Positions 1 through 7,300 of a stretch of 9,463 nt of DNA are shown piece by piece. The stretch covers positions 1 through 9,463 of the forward strand of contig DQTF01000191.1 in NCBI GenBank assembly GCA_015662935.1. The letters run 5' to 3'. A model generated the notes under the pieces. That model ran no database searches, was not told the origin of the DNA, and saw only the letters and a program-made list of their open reading frames with translations. The translations under genes and the position numbers were made by a program. Position 1 is the first letter of the stretch, and each line of letters opens with the position of its first letter. Origin of the DNA: Crocinitomicaceae bacterium. GTDB lineage: Bacteria; Bacteroidota; Bacteroidia; Flavobacteriales_D; Crocinitomicaceae.

Positions 1-1
1 A

Positions 2-745
2 CCAGAAGTTCAAGCGTATTTTAAATCTGGAAAAACATTTGATGAATGGTACCAAATGGCGCATTGGGAATTTATTTCCAAAAGTGGGCAATCTGGAACA
101 TGGAAAGCACTGAAGGAAAATGCTCCCGATGAATGGCAAATTTCTTACAAGCAATTAACTTTTCAACTAGGTTTAACAAAGTTTAAGCACACAGGTCTGT
201 TTCCTGAGCAAAGAATCAATTGGGATTTTATATCAGAGAATTTAGACTATGAAGATCGATTTTTGAACTTATTTGCATACACAGGGGCTGCCTCAGTTGT
301 TGCAAAGAAAGAAGACGCAATTACCTTTCATGTGGATTCTGTTAAGCAATTAATTTCTTGGGCAAAAGAGAACATGGAATTGTCTAATTTGGAGAATATC
401 AAATGGGTACATGAAGATGCGTTGAAATTTGCTCAACGCGAATTAAAACGAGGGAATAAGTACAAAGGAATCATCATGGATCCTCCTGCTTATGGAATTG
501 GCGCAAAGAAAGAACGTTGGAAATTAGAAGATAAACTCGATGAATTAATGGAAAGTGCTTCCAAAATATTGGAAAAAGGCGGTTTTTTAATTCTGAATAC
601 CTATTCTCCTAAAATAAATCTACAATTACTGAGAAGCAAGGCGAACTATCATTTTAGAAACCGACATTTTGAAGTCAATGAGCTGTGGATGAAAACGAGC
701 ACTGGAAAGGAATTGTATTACGGGAATTTATTGAGGGTGGGGTAA
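2..745 (+). CDS. Class I SAM-dependent methyltransferase, RlmI-like (5' truncated)
   Basis: The reading frame is open from the first base of the window, so the gene begins upstream; the ATG at 56 is internal, because the 18 codons before it continue the same fold. In the visible 247 residues, numbered from the first complete codon, the SAM-binding motif I reads LNLFAYTGAAS (about 88-98). The acidic residue that normally contacts the SAM ribose fits D112 (HVDSVKQ). EDAL (138-141) follows, and DPPAYG (160-165) is the motif IV signature of the RlmI/RlmK-like RNA methyltransferase superfamily. This family mostly methylates 23S rRNA bases in the cytoplasm, so an rRNA target is inferred rather than shown. 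A PUA domain, if present, would be outside the window. The gene ends in TAA and overlaps the convergent dehydrogenase gene by 18 bp. The methyltransferase assignment is secure; the substrate is not. Confidence 0.85.
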   Translation, partial: PEVQAYFKSGKTFDEWYQMAHWEFISKSGQSGTWKALKENAPDEWQISYKQLTFQLGLTKFKHTGLFPEQRINWDFISENLDYEDRFLNLFAYTGAASVVAKKEDAITFHVDSVKQLISWAKENMELSNLENIKWVHEDALKFAQRELKRGNKYKGIIMDPPAYGIGAKKERWKLEDKLDELMESASKILEKGGFLILNTYSPKINLQLLRSKANYHFRNRHFEVNELWMKTSTGKELYYGNLLRVG

Positions 746-1666
746 AATCTTATCCGCTAAAACATCACTCAATTTAAAATAACTCTCTACCGTCCAACCA
801 CCAACGTGTGGAGAAAGAAGTGTTTTCTCTGAATTTAGGATGTATTTAAAATCCTCATTCATTTCTTGCTCAAAAAAGGATTCAAAACTCGATTTTTCGT
901 ATTCTAAAACATCTAGACACGCACCGATTACTTTACCATTCTTCAAAGAATGAACCAAAGCCGATGTTTTTACAACCTTGCCACGAGAAAGGTTAATTAG
1001 GTATATATTCTTCGCAAACGAAGCAAAGAAATCATCATTGGCAAAATAAATCGTTTCTTCATTCTGCGGAATATGAAAACTCACGACATCACAACTCTGA
1101 AACAATTCTTCAAGTGTTGATTCTTTTACAAACTCATTTCCAAAACCCGATTTATATTTGTCGTACGCAAGAATTTCAACATCAAAACCTCTTAATTTTT
1201 TTGCAAAAGCAGAGCCGTTATTCCCATAACCGATAATTCCGACAGTTTTTCCGTCGAGTTCAATTCCTCGATTACCTTCTCTGTCCCATTTGCCATTTTT
1301 TACTTCTCTGTCGGCTAAATGCAGTCGATTAAAAAGTGATAGTAACATTCCTAGTGCATGTTCTCCAACAGCATTTCGATTGCCTTCAGGCGCGTTGTAT
1401 AAAGCGATGTTATTTTTCTGGCAATAATCGACGTCAATATTCTCCATTCCTGCACCCGAACGAGCAATAAACTTTAGGTATTTTGCTTGAGAAAGAAAAC
1501 TTGCTTCCATTCGAAACCTAGATCTAATAACGACTCCAGACATATCTATGATTTCTTTTTCACATTCTTCTTTAGATAGTTTTGTGCCATCAATACAAAT
1601 GTATCCGGCTTTCGTTAATCTTTCTTGAAGAATAGGATGAACGATATCTATAAAGAGGACTTTCAT
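728..1666 (-). CDS. D-2-hydroxyacid dehydrogenase (phosphoglycerate dehydrogenase-like)
   Basis: This 312-residue protein should carry out NAD-dependent oxidoreduction of a D-2-hydroxyacid in the cytoplasm. The Rossmann nucleotide-binding loop is GYGNNG (146-151), followed by D169 at the end of the second strand, which favours NAD over NADP. The catalytic triad of the family is present: R228 in NLSRGKVV, E255 in LDVLEYE and H287 in SPHVGG. Length is normal for the short SerA-like forms that lack an ACT domain. Substrate cannot be read from sequence; 3-phosphoglycerate, hydroxypyruvate and other 2-hydroxyacids are all possible, so I give no symbol. The ATG at 1664-1666 is the natural start because MKVLFID leads straight into the first beta strand. 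It lies 57 nt downstream of mgtE on the same strand, with two overlapping inverted repeats in the gap. Its 3' end overlaps the convergent methyltransferase gene. Confidence 0.88.
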   Translation of the reverse strand: MKVLFIDIVHPILQERLTKAGYICIDGTKLSKEECEKEIIDMSGVVIRSRFRMEASFLSQAKYLKFIARSGAGMENIDVDYCQKNNIALYNAPEGNRNAVGEHALGMLLSLFNRLHLADREVKNGKWDREGNRGIELDGKTVGIIGYGNNGSAFAKKLRGFDVEILAYDKYKSGFGNEFVKESTLEELFQSCDVVSFHIPQNEETIYFANDDFFASFAKNIYLINLSRGKVVKTSALVHSLKNGKVIGACLDVLEYEKSSFESFFEQEMNEDFKYILNSEKTLLSPHVGGWTVESYFKLSDVLADKILPHPQ

Positions 1667-1671
1667 GTTTC

Positions 1672-1720
1672 GAGCTTTCGAGAGTTAGATTATTCGAAAG
1701 CTCAAACAATCTAACACTCT
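1672..1720. repeat. Two interleaved inverted repeats in the mgtE-dehydrogenase gap
   Basis: Repeat A is a perfect 10-bp inverted repeat, GAGCTTTCGA at 1672-1681 and its complement at 1694-1703, with 12 nt between the arms. Repeat B pairs AGAGTTAGATT (1681-1691) with AATCTAACACTCT (1708-1720): 11 bp with a 2-nt bulge. The arms alternate A-B-A'-B', and A and B share base 1681. In the minus-strand transcript both hairpins cannot form fully at once, because no loop is left to span the 11-bp stem. They are therefore best read as alternative structures in the leader of the dehydrogenase gene. No U-tract follows either hairpin, so an ordinary intrinsic terminator is unlikely. Confidence 0.75.
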
Positions 1721-1723
1721 AAT

Positions 1724-3076
1724 TTAAATTCCATACATCAATATTCCTATCGTCAAGTAAATAAACAACCCAACGACATCATTTAATGTTGTGATAAAAG
1801 GACCTGTAGCTAACGCAGGATCAATTTTATATTTATCAAGCAAAAGTGGAATCAATGTACCAAAGATACCTGCAATAATAATGACGGTAAACAATGATAA
1901 ACTGACAACTAGACCCAAAGTAGAACTATCAAAAACATAAGCAATTCCGTAAATAATGACCGAGAGAATAAATCCGTTTAATAAAGCAACCAATGTTTCT
2001 TTGGTGATTTTCTTAAAGATAGAACCAAATTGATCTGTTCCTCTTGCGAGTGATTGCACCACAATTGCAGATGATTGCACACCAACATTACCGCCCATGG
2101 CTGTAATTAGTGGAATAAAGAACGCTAATGCTGGAACTTCTGCAATTCCGCCTTCAAAACCGGCAATAACTTGCGCGCCAAATACACCTCCCATTAATCC
2201 GATGAGTAACCAAGGCATTCTTGCACGAGAAATTTTCCATACTGAGTCATCTGATTCAATGTTCTCCGAAATACCAGATGCCATTTGAAAATCTTTCTCC
2301 GCTTCGTCTTTGATAATATCTACCACATCATCAATCGTAATTCTACCAACAAGTTTGTTGTTTAAATCAACCACGGGAATAGACACCAAGTCGTATTTCT
2401 CCATGATTCTTGCAACTTCTTCACTTTCAGCATCTGTTTTAACAGAAATAACATTCTTGTTCTGGTGTAAATCAGCAATCTTAGTGGTCGGCTGAGCAAA
2501 AAGTAATCTTTTTAAAGAAAGAAAACCAAGTAGTTTCTCCGATTCATCAACAACATATATCGTATAGACTTTTTCAACTTCTTCCGCTTGTTTTCTAAGG
2601 TCAAGAACGCATCGATTAACAGGCCAGTCAATCGAAACTTTCATAAATTCCTTTTGCATCAAACCACCAGCAGTATCTGGATCATAATTTAAAAGATCAA
2701 CAATATCTTCAGCAGTCTCATCGTCTTCGATTTGAGAGATAACCTCTTCTACTTGCGACTTAGGAAGCTCGCCCATTAAATCGGCAGCATCATCTGAATC
2801 TAGCTGCTCAACTTGCTCTGCAATTTCTTTGGTGGAGAATGACTTCAAAATTTCTTCACGAAGATCTTCATCCAACTCCATTAATATATCACCCTGTACT
2901 TCTTCTTCTAAAAGATTGTATACGTAAACAGCTCCATCTTCATCAAGTTCATCGATGATTGTTGCAATATCTGCATCATGCAATTCACAGACATTATCTT
3001 GTATCCAAGTAGAATTTTGACGCGCAATTGCATCATTCAGCTTTTCAAGAAAATCTTTCGTTAATTCAAAACGCAT
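1724..3076 (-). CDS. mgtE: MgtE-family magnesium channel/transporter
   Basis: This inner-membrane protein imports Mg2+ and is gated by its own cytosolic magnesium sensor. From the ATG at 3074-3076 it is 450 residues, the usual length. Domains in order are the acidic helical MgtE N domain (about 30-130, rich in Asp/Glu), a linker with DPDTAGGLM, two CBS repeats (about 145-192 and 210-256), a connecting helix, and a membrane domain from about 287 with five segments. The family signature PLITAMGGNVGVQSS is near 322-336. D433 in TTLNDVVG matches the pore aspartate of characterised MgtE. A TTG 18 nt upstream (3092-3094) keeps the frame open, but it falls inside a canonical TATCTTTG promoter box, so I reject it as a start. 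The gene lies 54 nt downstream of the O-antigen ligase-like gene and probably has its own promoter. Confidence 0.95.
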   Translation of the reverse strand: MRFELTKDFLEKLNDAIARQNSTWIQDNVCELHDADIATIIDELDEDGAVYVYNLLEEEVQGDILMELDEDLREEILKSFSTKEIAEQVEQLDSDDAADLMGELPKSQVEEVISQIEDDETAEDIVDLLNYDPDTAGGLMQKEFMKVSIDWPVNRCVLDLRKQAEEVEKVYTIYVVDESEKLLGFLSLKRLLFAQPTTKIADLHQNKNVISVKTDAESEEVARIMEKYDLVSIPVVDLNNKLVGRITIDDVVDIIKDEAEKDFQMASGISENIESDDSVWKISRARMPWLLIGLMGGVFGAQVIAGFEGGIAEVPALAFFIPLITAMGGNVGVQSSAIVVQSLARGTDQFGSIFKKITKETLVALLNGFILSVIIYGIAYVFDSSTLGLVVSLSLFTVIIIAGIFGTLIPLLLDKYKIDPALATGPFITTLNDVVGLFIYLTIGILMYGI

Positions 3077-3091
3077 GACTTGAGTTTTGTG

Positions 3092-3099
3092 CAAAGATA
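3092..3099 (-). promoter_or_regulatory. Candidate promoter -7 box for mgtE
   Basis: On the minus strand these bases read TATCTTTG, an exact match to the Bacteroidota -7 consensus TAnnTTTG, and are followed by CA. The box ends 15 nt upstream of the mgtE ATG, which would leave a very short leader. I see no good TTG/TTTG -33 element at the expected distance, so the call rests on this box alone. If real, it lets mgtE be transcribed independently of the upstream membrane-protein gene. Confidence 0.45.
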
Positions 3100-3130
3100 A
3101 TACTTTTTTAATCGTGATTTGATCAGCTTC

Positions 3131-4654
3131 TTATTCTTCAGAATGTTTGTAGCTAAACAACCCATAAAACAAAGCAAAAAAGGTAACGCCTGTTTGCGTC
3201 TCAATCGTATCTTCTATCATAAATGAAGCAAGAATAATAGCGATAAATGCAATGGCCAAAATATTTTTACTTCTTAGATTAAAACGAATAAAAGAATAGA
3301 AAACAAAGAGGAAATAGAGCAATCCAAAGACTCCAAAAGTAATTAGAACCGTTAAATAATAATTGTGAGATCGGTGTCGATTGTTTTCATCTAATAGCGT
3401 TTTGTTTTTTTCATATTGAGCATCGAATGCATCCTGAACATCGCCTGTTCCAACACCAAATAGAAGATTGTCAGATGCAACTTGAAAACCCGTCCTCCAA
3501 AATTCAAGACGTTCTAATAATGAATGACCATTAGGGTTTGAATTGTTAATTAACTGGTATTTAACCCCGTACAACCTTCCAAGTAGTCCTTGGTGATAGG
3601 CGCTCGTCATCCCGTTTTCGATGTTTGCTATATCTTGCTGATTCAATTTACTTAAACCATCAGCGTCTTTTCTCAATTCTTTAGAAGCAAGGTAGCGGAT
3701 GATAGTTTGCATTATTGGTTGTCCTTTTCTATCTGTAGAATCGATAGAAATTGAAGAATACTTTTTCCAGTCAGTGGCCAACTCTTCTTCACAAATAAAC
3801 AAAAGTAAAGGTTGGTTGGTTTCTGCAGAGAATATAGAAGAATCGTGCTTATAAAGGTGTCCTTCCTTTGTACGTTCATTAAAATCGATTGTGCTGTAAT
3901 CAAATTGATGAGGTTGAAATAACCATGCAAACAATCCAATAATCGAAGCAGTAAGGATAAGAACAGGGAGAATTGCAATTACTTTGTTTTTTTGATAAAA
4001 CCAATGAATCCAATAAATGAGAAATACTACTGTTGTGGTAATTAATCCTGAAATCACCTGGCTGTACAGAGTGTAAAGAATCAACCAAACGACGAGCAAT
4101 AGAAGAATGATTTTTCGCTTACTGGTTTTTAATTGATGTAAAAGAACAGCAATTACCACAGAAATAATGATTGCAAAACGAACGTGTGATGTAAAATGGG
4201 ACAATCCTCGAATGTCGTCGTATTCTACTTGACCAATCCAGTGATTGTATAACGCAAAATTGAGAAGTGAAAGAAAAATCACTGTTCCAGAAAAGACACC
4301 AAGAATGATTTTTAAGTGCGTTTTATTGCTTACTGGTTTTGCGGCAAGAATTGTTGGAATAACCAAAAGAGGTAGTTTTCCGTTCAAATCATGAAGTGCA
4401 AAATCCATATTGGTAGACCCAATTAACCCGATTATATGCAAAAGAAAGAAACCTAATGCTAAAAGATAAACGTTGTTACTTTTTAGATTATTCCAATACG
4501 TTCTAAAATCGGCTTCTAGTAGCAAGTTCAAAACAATGAACATCATTGAGATGGACATGACAACTTTATTGAGAGGTATCCCAAAAGCAATTCCGCAAAG
4601 TCCTAAAAGGTGCAAATATAAGTGTGTATTCTTTCCGAAGAATCGGTTTAACAT
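3131..4654 (-). CDS. O-antigen ligase/polymerase-like membrane protein (Wzy_C/WaaL superfamily)
   Basis: A 507-residue polytopic inner-membrane protein with about 11-12 hydrophobic segments: nine or so between residues 10 and 245, then three after 430 (432-455, 464-481, 488-502). A large hydrophilic loop, about 246-430, lies between them, as in the O-antigen ligase/Wzy superfamily where it is periplasmic. Conserved-looking positions are R159 in SHVRFA, R382 in ERLEFWRTG, the GVGTGD turn (400-405) and HNYYL (H430-N431), matching the family's typical end-of-loop His motif. The family transfers or polymerises undecaprenyl-linked glycans onto lipid A core or proteins. Which reaction applies here cannot be told from sequence, and no glycosyltransferase or other glycan gene is adjacent. 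It starts 56 nt after the S41 protease gene, so it may be read from the same transcript. Confidence 0.8.
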   Translation of the reverse strand: MLNRFFGKNTHLYLHLLGLCGIAFGIPLNKVVMSISMMFIVLNLLLEADFRTYWNNLKSNNVYLLALGFFLLHIIGLIGSTNMDFALHDLNGKLPLLVIPTILAAKPVSNKTHLKIILGVFSGTVIFLSLLNFALYNHWIGQVEYDDIRGLSHFTSHVRFAIIISVVIAVLLHQLKTSKRKIILLLLVVWLILYTLYSQVISGLITTTVVFLIYWIHWFYQKNKVIAILPVLILTASIIGLFAWLFQPHQFDYSTIDFNERTKEGHLYKHDSSIFSAETNQPLLLFICEEELATDWKKYSSISIDSTDRKGQPIMQTIIRYLASKELRKDADGLSKLNQQDIANIENGMTSAYHQGLLGRLYGVKYQLINNSNPNGHSLLERLEFWRTGFQVASDNLLFGVGTGDVQDAFDAQYEKNKTLLDENNRHRSHNYYLTVLITFGVFGLLYFLFVFYSFIRFNLRSKNILAIAFIAIILASFMIEDTIETQTGVTFFALFYGLFSYKHSEE

Positions 4655-4710
4655 AGTACAGTTTTGGTTTTCACAAAGAAGTGAAGAAGTCGTAATTAGA
4701 AGGAAAACGC

Positions 4711-6348
4711 CTATTTACCCAAAATAGTATTGTAAGTTGATTTATTTTTAAGAATTTCTAGCGACTCTTTGATGTATAAGTCATTTTTAAAGGATTGAAT
4801 TGCTCGTCCATCTTGGTAATAATAACGAGAAACAATTTCATTGGAAAGAATAGATTTCAACTGTGTTTCAAACTTCTCTAGGTCTCTCTCTTTCGATGGA
4901 ATCACTTTTGCCATTAATGCTTCGTACTCATCCTTAATATCATCGTAAAACTCTTCCTTTTCTGCCGTTTTTTTCATGTTTTTCAGTTTCTCTTCAGAAG
5001 CAGTGGAATAAGTAAACTCTTGTTCTAAAACATACTTTTTAAAGTCGCTGTATTCGGATTCAGATAAGTTAAACTCATTGGCAGAGGCAAGAGTTGAATG
5101 TGAATAATAATATTGAGTCGCATAATCGAAAATTAAATTGTTTTGCAAAATTGTTGCCGTTAATCTACTCAGTTTTCGTTGCTTTACGAGTCTGTCTGGC
5201 TCAACGCCTCGACCGTCAATTACATCCCTTCCGTTTTTCGTTTTAAAGATGGTAATTAAAGAATCAGGGACTTCTTTTACATCCTCTTCATCCATTTTAT
5301 CGTAATACTCTAAACGCTGAACACATCTTCCTGAAGGAGTGTAGTACTTCGCAATTGTCAACTTCATCTTAGAACCATAATCCAAATCATAGGTTCTTTG
5401 CACCAAGCCTTTGCCATAAGACTGTGTCCCAACAATTACTGCTCTGTCCAGATCTTGTAAACTACCAGAAACGATTTCACTTGCAGAAGCAGAACCTCCG
5501 TTGACCAAAACAACAATCGGAATATCAAGATCTACGGGAGCGTAGCGCGTTTTGTATTCTCTGTTCTCTTCTAAAACTCTCCCCCTAGTTGTAACCACAA
5601 TTTGATTTTTAGGGACAAATAAGTTGACGATATTGACAGCTTCAATAAGCAATCCACCACCGTTGCCTCTTAAATCAAGCACCAATTCTTCCATTCCTTG
5701 TTCCTTTAATTGTAAGAATGCTTTTTTCACTTCTGCAGAAGCAGTTCTCGTAAAACTGTTCAATTTAATATACCCAATCTTGTTCTTCAACATTCCCGAA
5801 TAAGGAACGTCGGCTAGTTTAATTTCATCGCGGGTGACAGTAATTGTTATTTTCTCAACACTATTTCTTTCCACTTCAATTTCTAAATTGGTGCCTTTTG
5901 GTCCCTTTAAAACGCTTGATACTTCCGAAGAATTCTTGTTCTTCATTTCTTTACCATCAATGGATAAAATTTTATCTCCCGCTTTCAGACCGCTTTTATC
6001 AGCTGGTTTTCCTTCGTAAGGTTCAGCAACATATACAAAGTCACCTTTTTTTCTGATTAACGCTCCAATTCCTCCATACTGTCCAGTCGTCATCATTTGA
6101 TAATCTTCAATATTTGATTCGTGATAATAAACCGTATAAGGATCTAGTTTTTTTAACATGGCATCTATCGCCGTTTTTGATAAATTTCCAGTTTTAATAT
6201 CATCCACGTAATATTTATCCAGGTGCTCATAAATTTGATCCATGAGCTCCATGCTTCGCACGACTTCAAAACCGTTGGACTGTGAAAGACCGGTAAAACC
6301 AATTAATATAAAGCTAAAAATTAAATTAATGTGCATTCTTTTTTTCAT
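4711..6348 (-). CDS. Secreted S41 carboxy-terminal processing protease
   Basis: This 545-residue serine protease has a signal peptide (hydrophobic 8-20, likely cleavage near Q23), so it acts in the periplasm or at the outer membrane. The order is a helical N-terminal segment (26-88), a PDZ domain (about 90-175) with SGLKAGDKILSIDGK, and an S41 catalytic domain (about 180-345). Aligned to E. coli Tsp/Prc, the nucleophile is S288 in GGSASASE and the general base is K313 in SYGKGLVQ. Their spacing of 25 residues equals that of Tsp S430/K455, and D299 fits Tsp D441. The substrate strand VLDLRGNGGG is at 223-232. About 195 residues follow, including a charged, probably helical tail. CTPs trim or degrade envelope proteins from the C-terminus; the target is unknown. 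The start ATG lies inside the end of rnpA (23-bp overlap), indicating co-transcription and perhaps translational coupling. Confidence 0.93.
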   Translation of the reverse strand: MKKRMHINLIFSFILIGFTGLSQSNGFEVVRSMELMDQIYEHLDKYYVDDIKTGNLSKTAIDAMLKKLDPYTVYYHESNIEDYQMMTTGQYGGIGALIRKKGDFVYVAEPYEGKPADKSGLKAGDKILSIDGKEMKNKNSSEVSSVLKGPKGTNLEIEVERNSVEKITITVTRDEIKLADVPYSGMLKNKIGYIKLNSFTRTASAEVKKAFLQLKEQGMEELVLDLRGNGGGLLIEAVNIVNLFVPKNQIVVTTRGRVLEENREYKTRYAPVDLDIPIVVLVNGGSASASEIVSGSLQDLDRAVIVGTQSYGKGLVQRTYDLDYGSKMKLTIAKYYTPSGRCVQRLEYYDKMDEEDVKEVPDSLITIFKTKNGRDVIDGRGVEPDRLVKQRKLSRLTATILQNNLIFDYATQYYYSHSTLASANEFNLSESEYSDFKKYVLEQEFTYSTASEEKLKNMKKTAEKEEFYDDIKDEYEALMAKVIPSKERDLEKFETQLKSILSNEIVSRYYYQDGRAIQSFKNDLYIKESLEILKNKSTYNTILGK

Positions 6349-6736
6349 CTAACTGTTGTATCATTTTGTCAAATAATTTGACGATTTTTTTCTGCAATAC
6401 GTCTGAAGAAAACTCTTCTTTCGAGGAGTAAATTAAGAAGAATGCGAGTTGCATTTCTTTTTCAACCAACTTTCTTTCTAACATTGTTTTGTTTAAACGA
6501 ACGGCTTCTTTAGTAATTCGTTTCATTCTATTGCGTTGATAAGCAAATCGAAACGTTCTCTTAGGAGCAGAAATCACAAACTTAAAAGGGACTGCTTCTT
6601 CCATTTTAACAGGCTTCCAAAAGACAGTAAATGGAAAACTGGATATTTTACTACCTTCTTCAAACAAAGAATCAATAGTGATTTTGCTTTTTAGAGAATA
6701 AATACGACCTAGCTTGTTGTTAAGTTGAAGTTCCAA
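6326..6736 (-). CDS. rnpA: Ribonuclease P protein component
   Basis: RnpA is the protein subunit that binds the RNase P RNA and helps it recognise and cleave pre-tRNA 5' leaders in the cytoplasm. The 136-residue product has the expected N-terminal LKSKITIDSLFEEG element (15-28), the central strand PFKFVISAPKR (50-60), and the diagnostic basic RNR helix QRNRMKRITKEAVR (67-80). Length is normal for the family. The start is a TTG at 6734-6736: an in-frame stop lies 9 nt further upstream, no ATG or GTG precedes the conserved region, and the next TTG (residue 24) is inside the first conserved helix. It begins 5 nt after the SPOR gene stop and overlaps the S41 protease by 23 bp. The usual neighbours rpmH, yidD, yidC and dnaA are absent from the window. 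Confidence 0.93.
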   Translation of the reverse strand: MELQLNNKLGRIYSLKSKITIDSLFEEGSKISSFPFTVFWKPVKMEEAVPFKFVISAPKRTFRFAYQRNRMKRITKEAVRLNKTMLERKLVEKEMQLAFFLIYSSKEEFSSDVLQKKIVKLFDKMIQQLDEKKNAH

Positions 6737-6741
6737 TCGGT

Positions 6742-7155
6742 TTAATTATTTTTCATCTCCTGATTTAATCGAGGAAGATTGATTTTTTCTTTTACAATAA
6801 AACTGGTCGGAAATTCTGCTTCTATTTCTGCCTTTATTTTCTCTGCTTCTAATCGAGTTCTGAAATCTCCTACTTTTAAGAAAAAACTAGGTGCGTTATA
6901 GGTTGTGTAAGTGTCAATCTTTGGAAATCTTGCAATAAAAGAACCTCTATTTGCATTTAATTTTGACTTATCAGAATCAAAGAATAATTGAATTCTATAC
7001 CCATCAATTTGAGGGTGAACAGCAGGTGGTTTTACTTCACTTTGCTTTTTTACAAGTGCATCAATGCGACTATCTTTTATAATTTGAACATCTCCTTTTT
7101 GAGAAAAAGCAAGTGTACTTATGAATAGGATGAGTGATAAAAAAGTTAATTTCAT
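6742..7155 (-). CDS. Secreted SPOR-domain-like protein
   Basis: This small secreted protein has 137 residues. Residues 1-18 form a signal peptide (MKLT, then a hydrophobic run ending AFSQ), with cleavage likely after S18, so it is periplasmic or surface-exposed. After a linker with a Pro-rich patch (42-48), residues about 50-127 form a SPOR-like domain. That call rests on an opening strand GYRIQLFFDSD, a middle helix with LNANRGSFIARFP, the strand FFLKVGDFRTRLEAE typical of SPOR repeats, and a final strand TSFIVKEKI. SPOR domains bind denuded peptidoglycan glycan strands, often at division sites; a cell-wall role here is inferred. It is the first gene of a compact unit with rnpA and the S41 protease. 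A TAATTTTG promoter-like box lies 28 nt upstream of its ATG. Confidence 0.75.
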   Translation of the reverse strand: MKLTFLSLILFISTLAFSQKGDVQIIKDSRIDALVKKQSEVKPPAVHPQIDGYRIQLFFDSDKSKLNANRGSFIARFPKIDTYTTYNAPSFFLKVGDFRTRLEAEKIKAEIEAEFPTSFIVKEKINLPRLNQEMKNN

Positions 7156-7182
7156 TAGATTCTAATTCGTTAAATTACATTT

Positions 7183-7190
7183 CAAAATTA
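7183..7190 (-). promoter_or_regulatory. Candidate promoter -7 box for the SPOR-rnpA-protease operon
   Basis: The minus strand reads TAATTTTG, an exact fit to TAnnTTTG, and ends 27 nt before the ATG of the SPOR gene. The nearest upstream TTG on that strand (7205-7207) is only 14 nt away, shorter than the usual -33/-7 spacing, so support is partial. The surrounding AT-rich sequence makes chance matches likely. Confidence 0.3.
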
Positions 7191-7300
7191 CGAAATACTT
7201 TAATCAATCATCATGCCGAATGAAAATTAAAAATTTAGAGTGAATTAATTGAGCCAAAGAATGTTATAAATTGTTTCAAATCAATTTTTGCAACCCCCTT

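Noticed and set aside
56..58. ATG at 56 as the start of the methyltransferase
   Set aside because: The frame is open to the left edge, and the upstream codons look like continuous protein, so the gene is truncated by the window.
730..773. ATTGAG...CTCAAT inverted repeat at the convergent gene junction
   Set aside because: Only 6 bp with a 32-nt loop and imperfect interior pairing; expected by chance in AT-rich sequence.
2097..2495. Short plus-strand open frames inside mgtE
   Set aside because: They are antisense to strongly conserved CBS and membrane-domain codons, with low-complexity translations and no family resemblance.
3092..3094. TTG as the start of mgtE, giving 456 residues
   Set aside because: It overlaps the TATCTTTG promoter-like box, and the ATG at 3076 gives the usual family length.
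3712..4088. Alternative minus-strand frames inside the O-antigen ligase-like gene
   Set aside because: They are out-of-frame shadows of the long membrane-protein frame, which shows the family motifs.
4670..4685. Hairpin TTCAC-N6-GTGAA between the protease and the ligase-like gene
   Set aside because: A 5-bp AT-rich stem with no U-tract is too weak to call a terminator.
5834..6056. Plus-strand open frames opposite the protease PDZ region
   Set aside because: They lie antisense to conserved PDZ codons and have no recognisable features.
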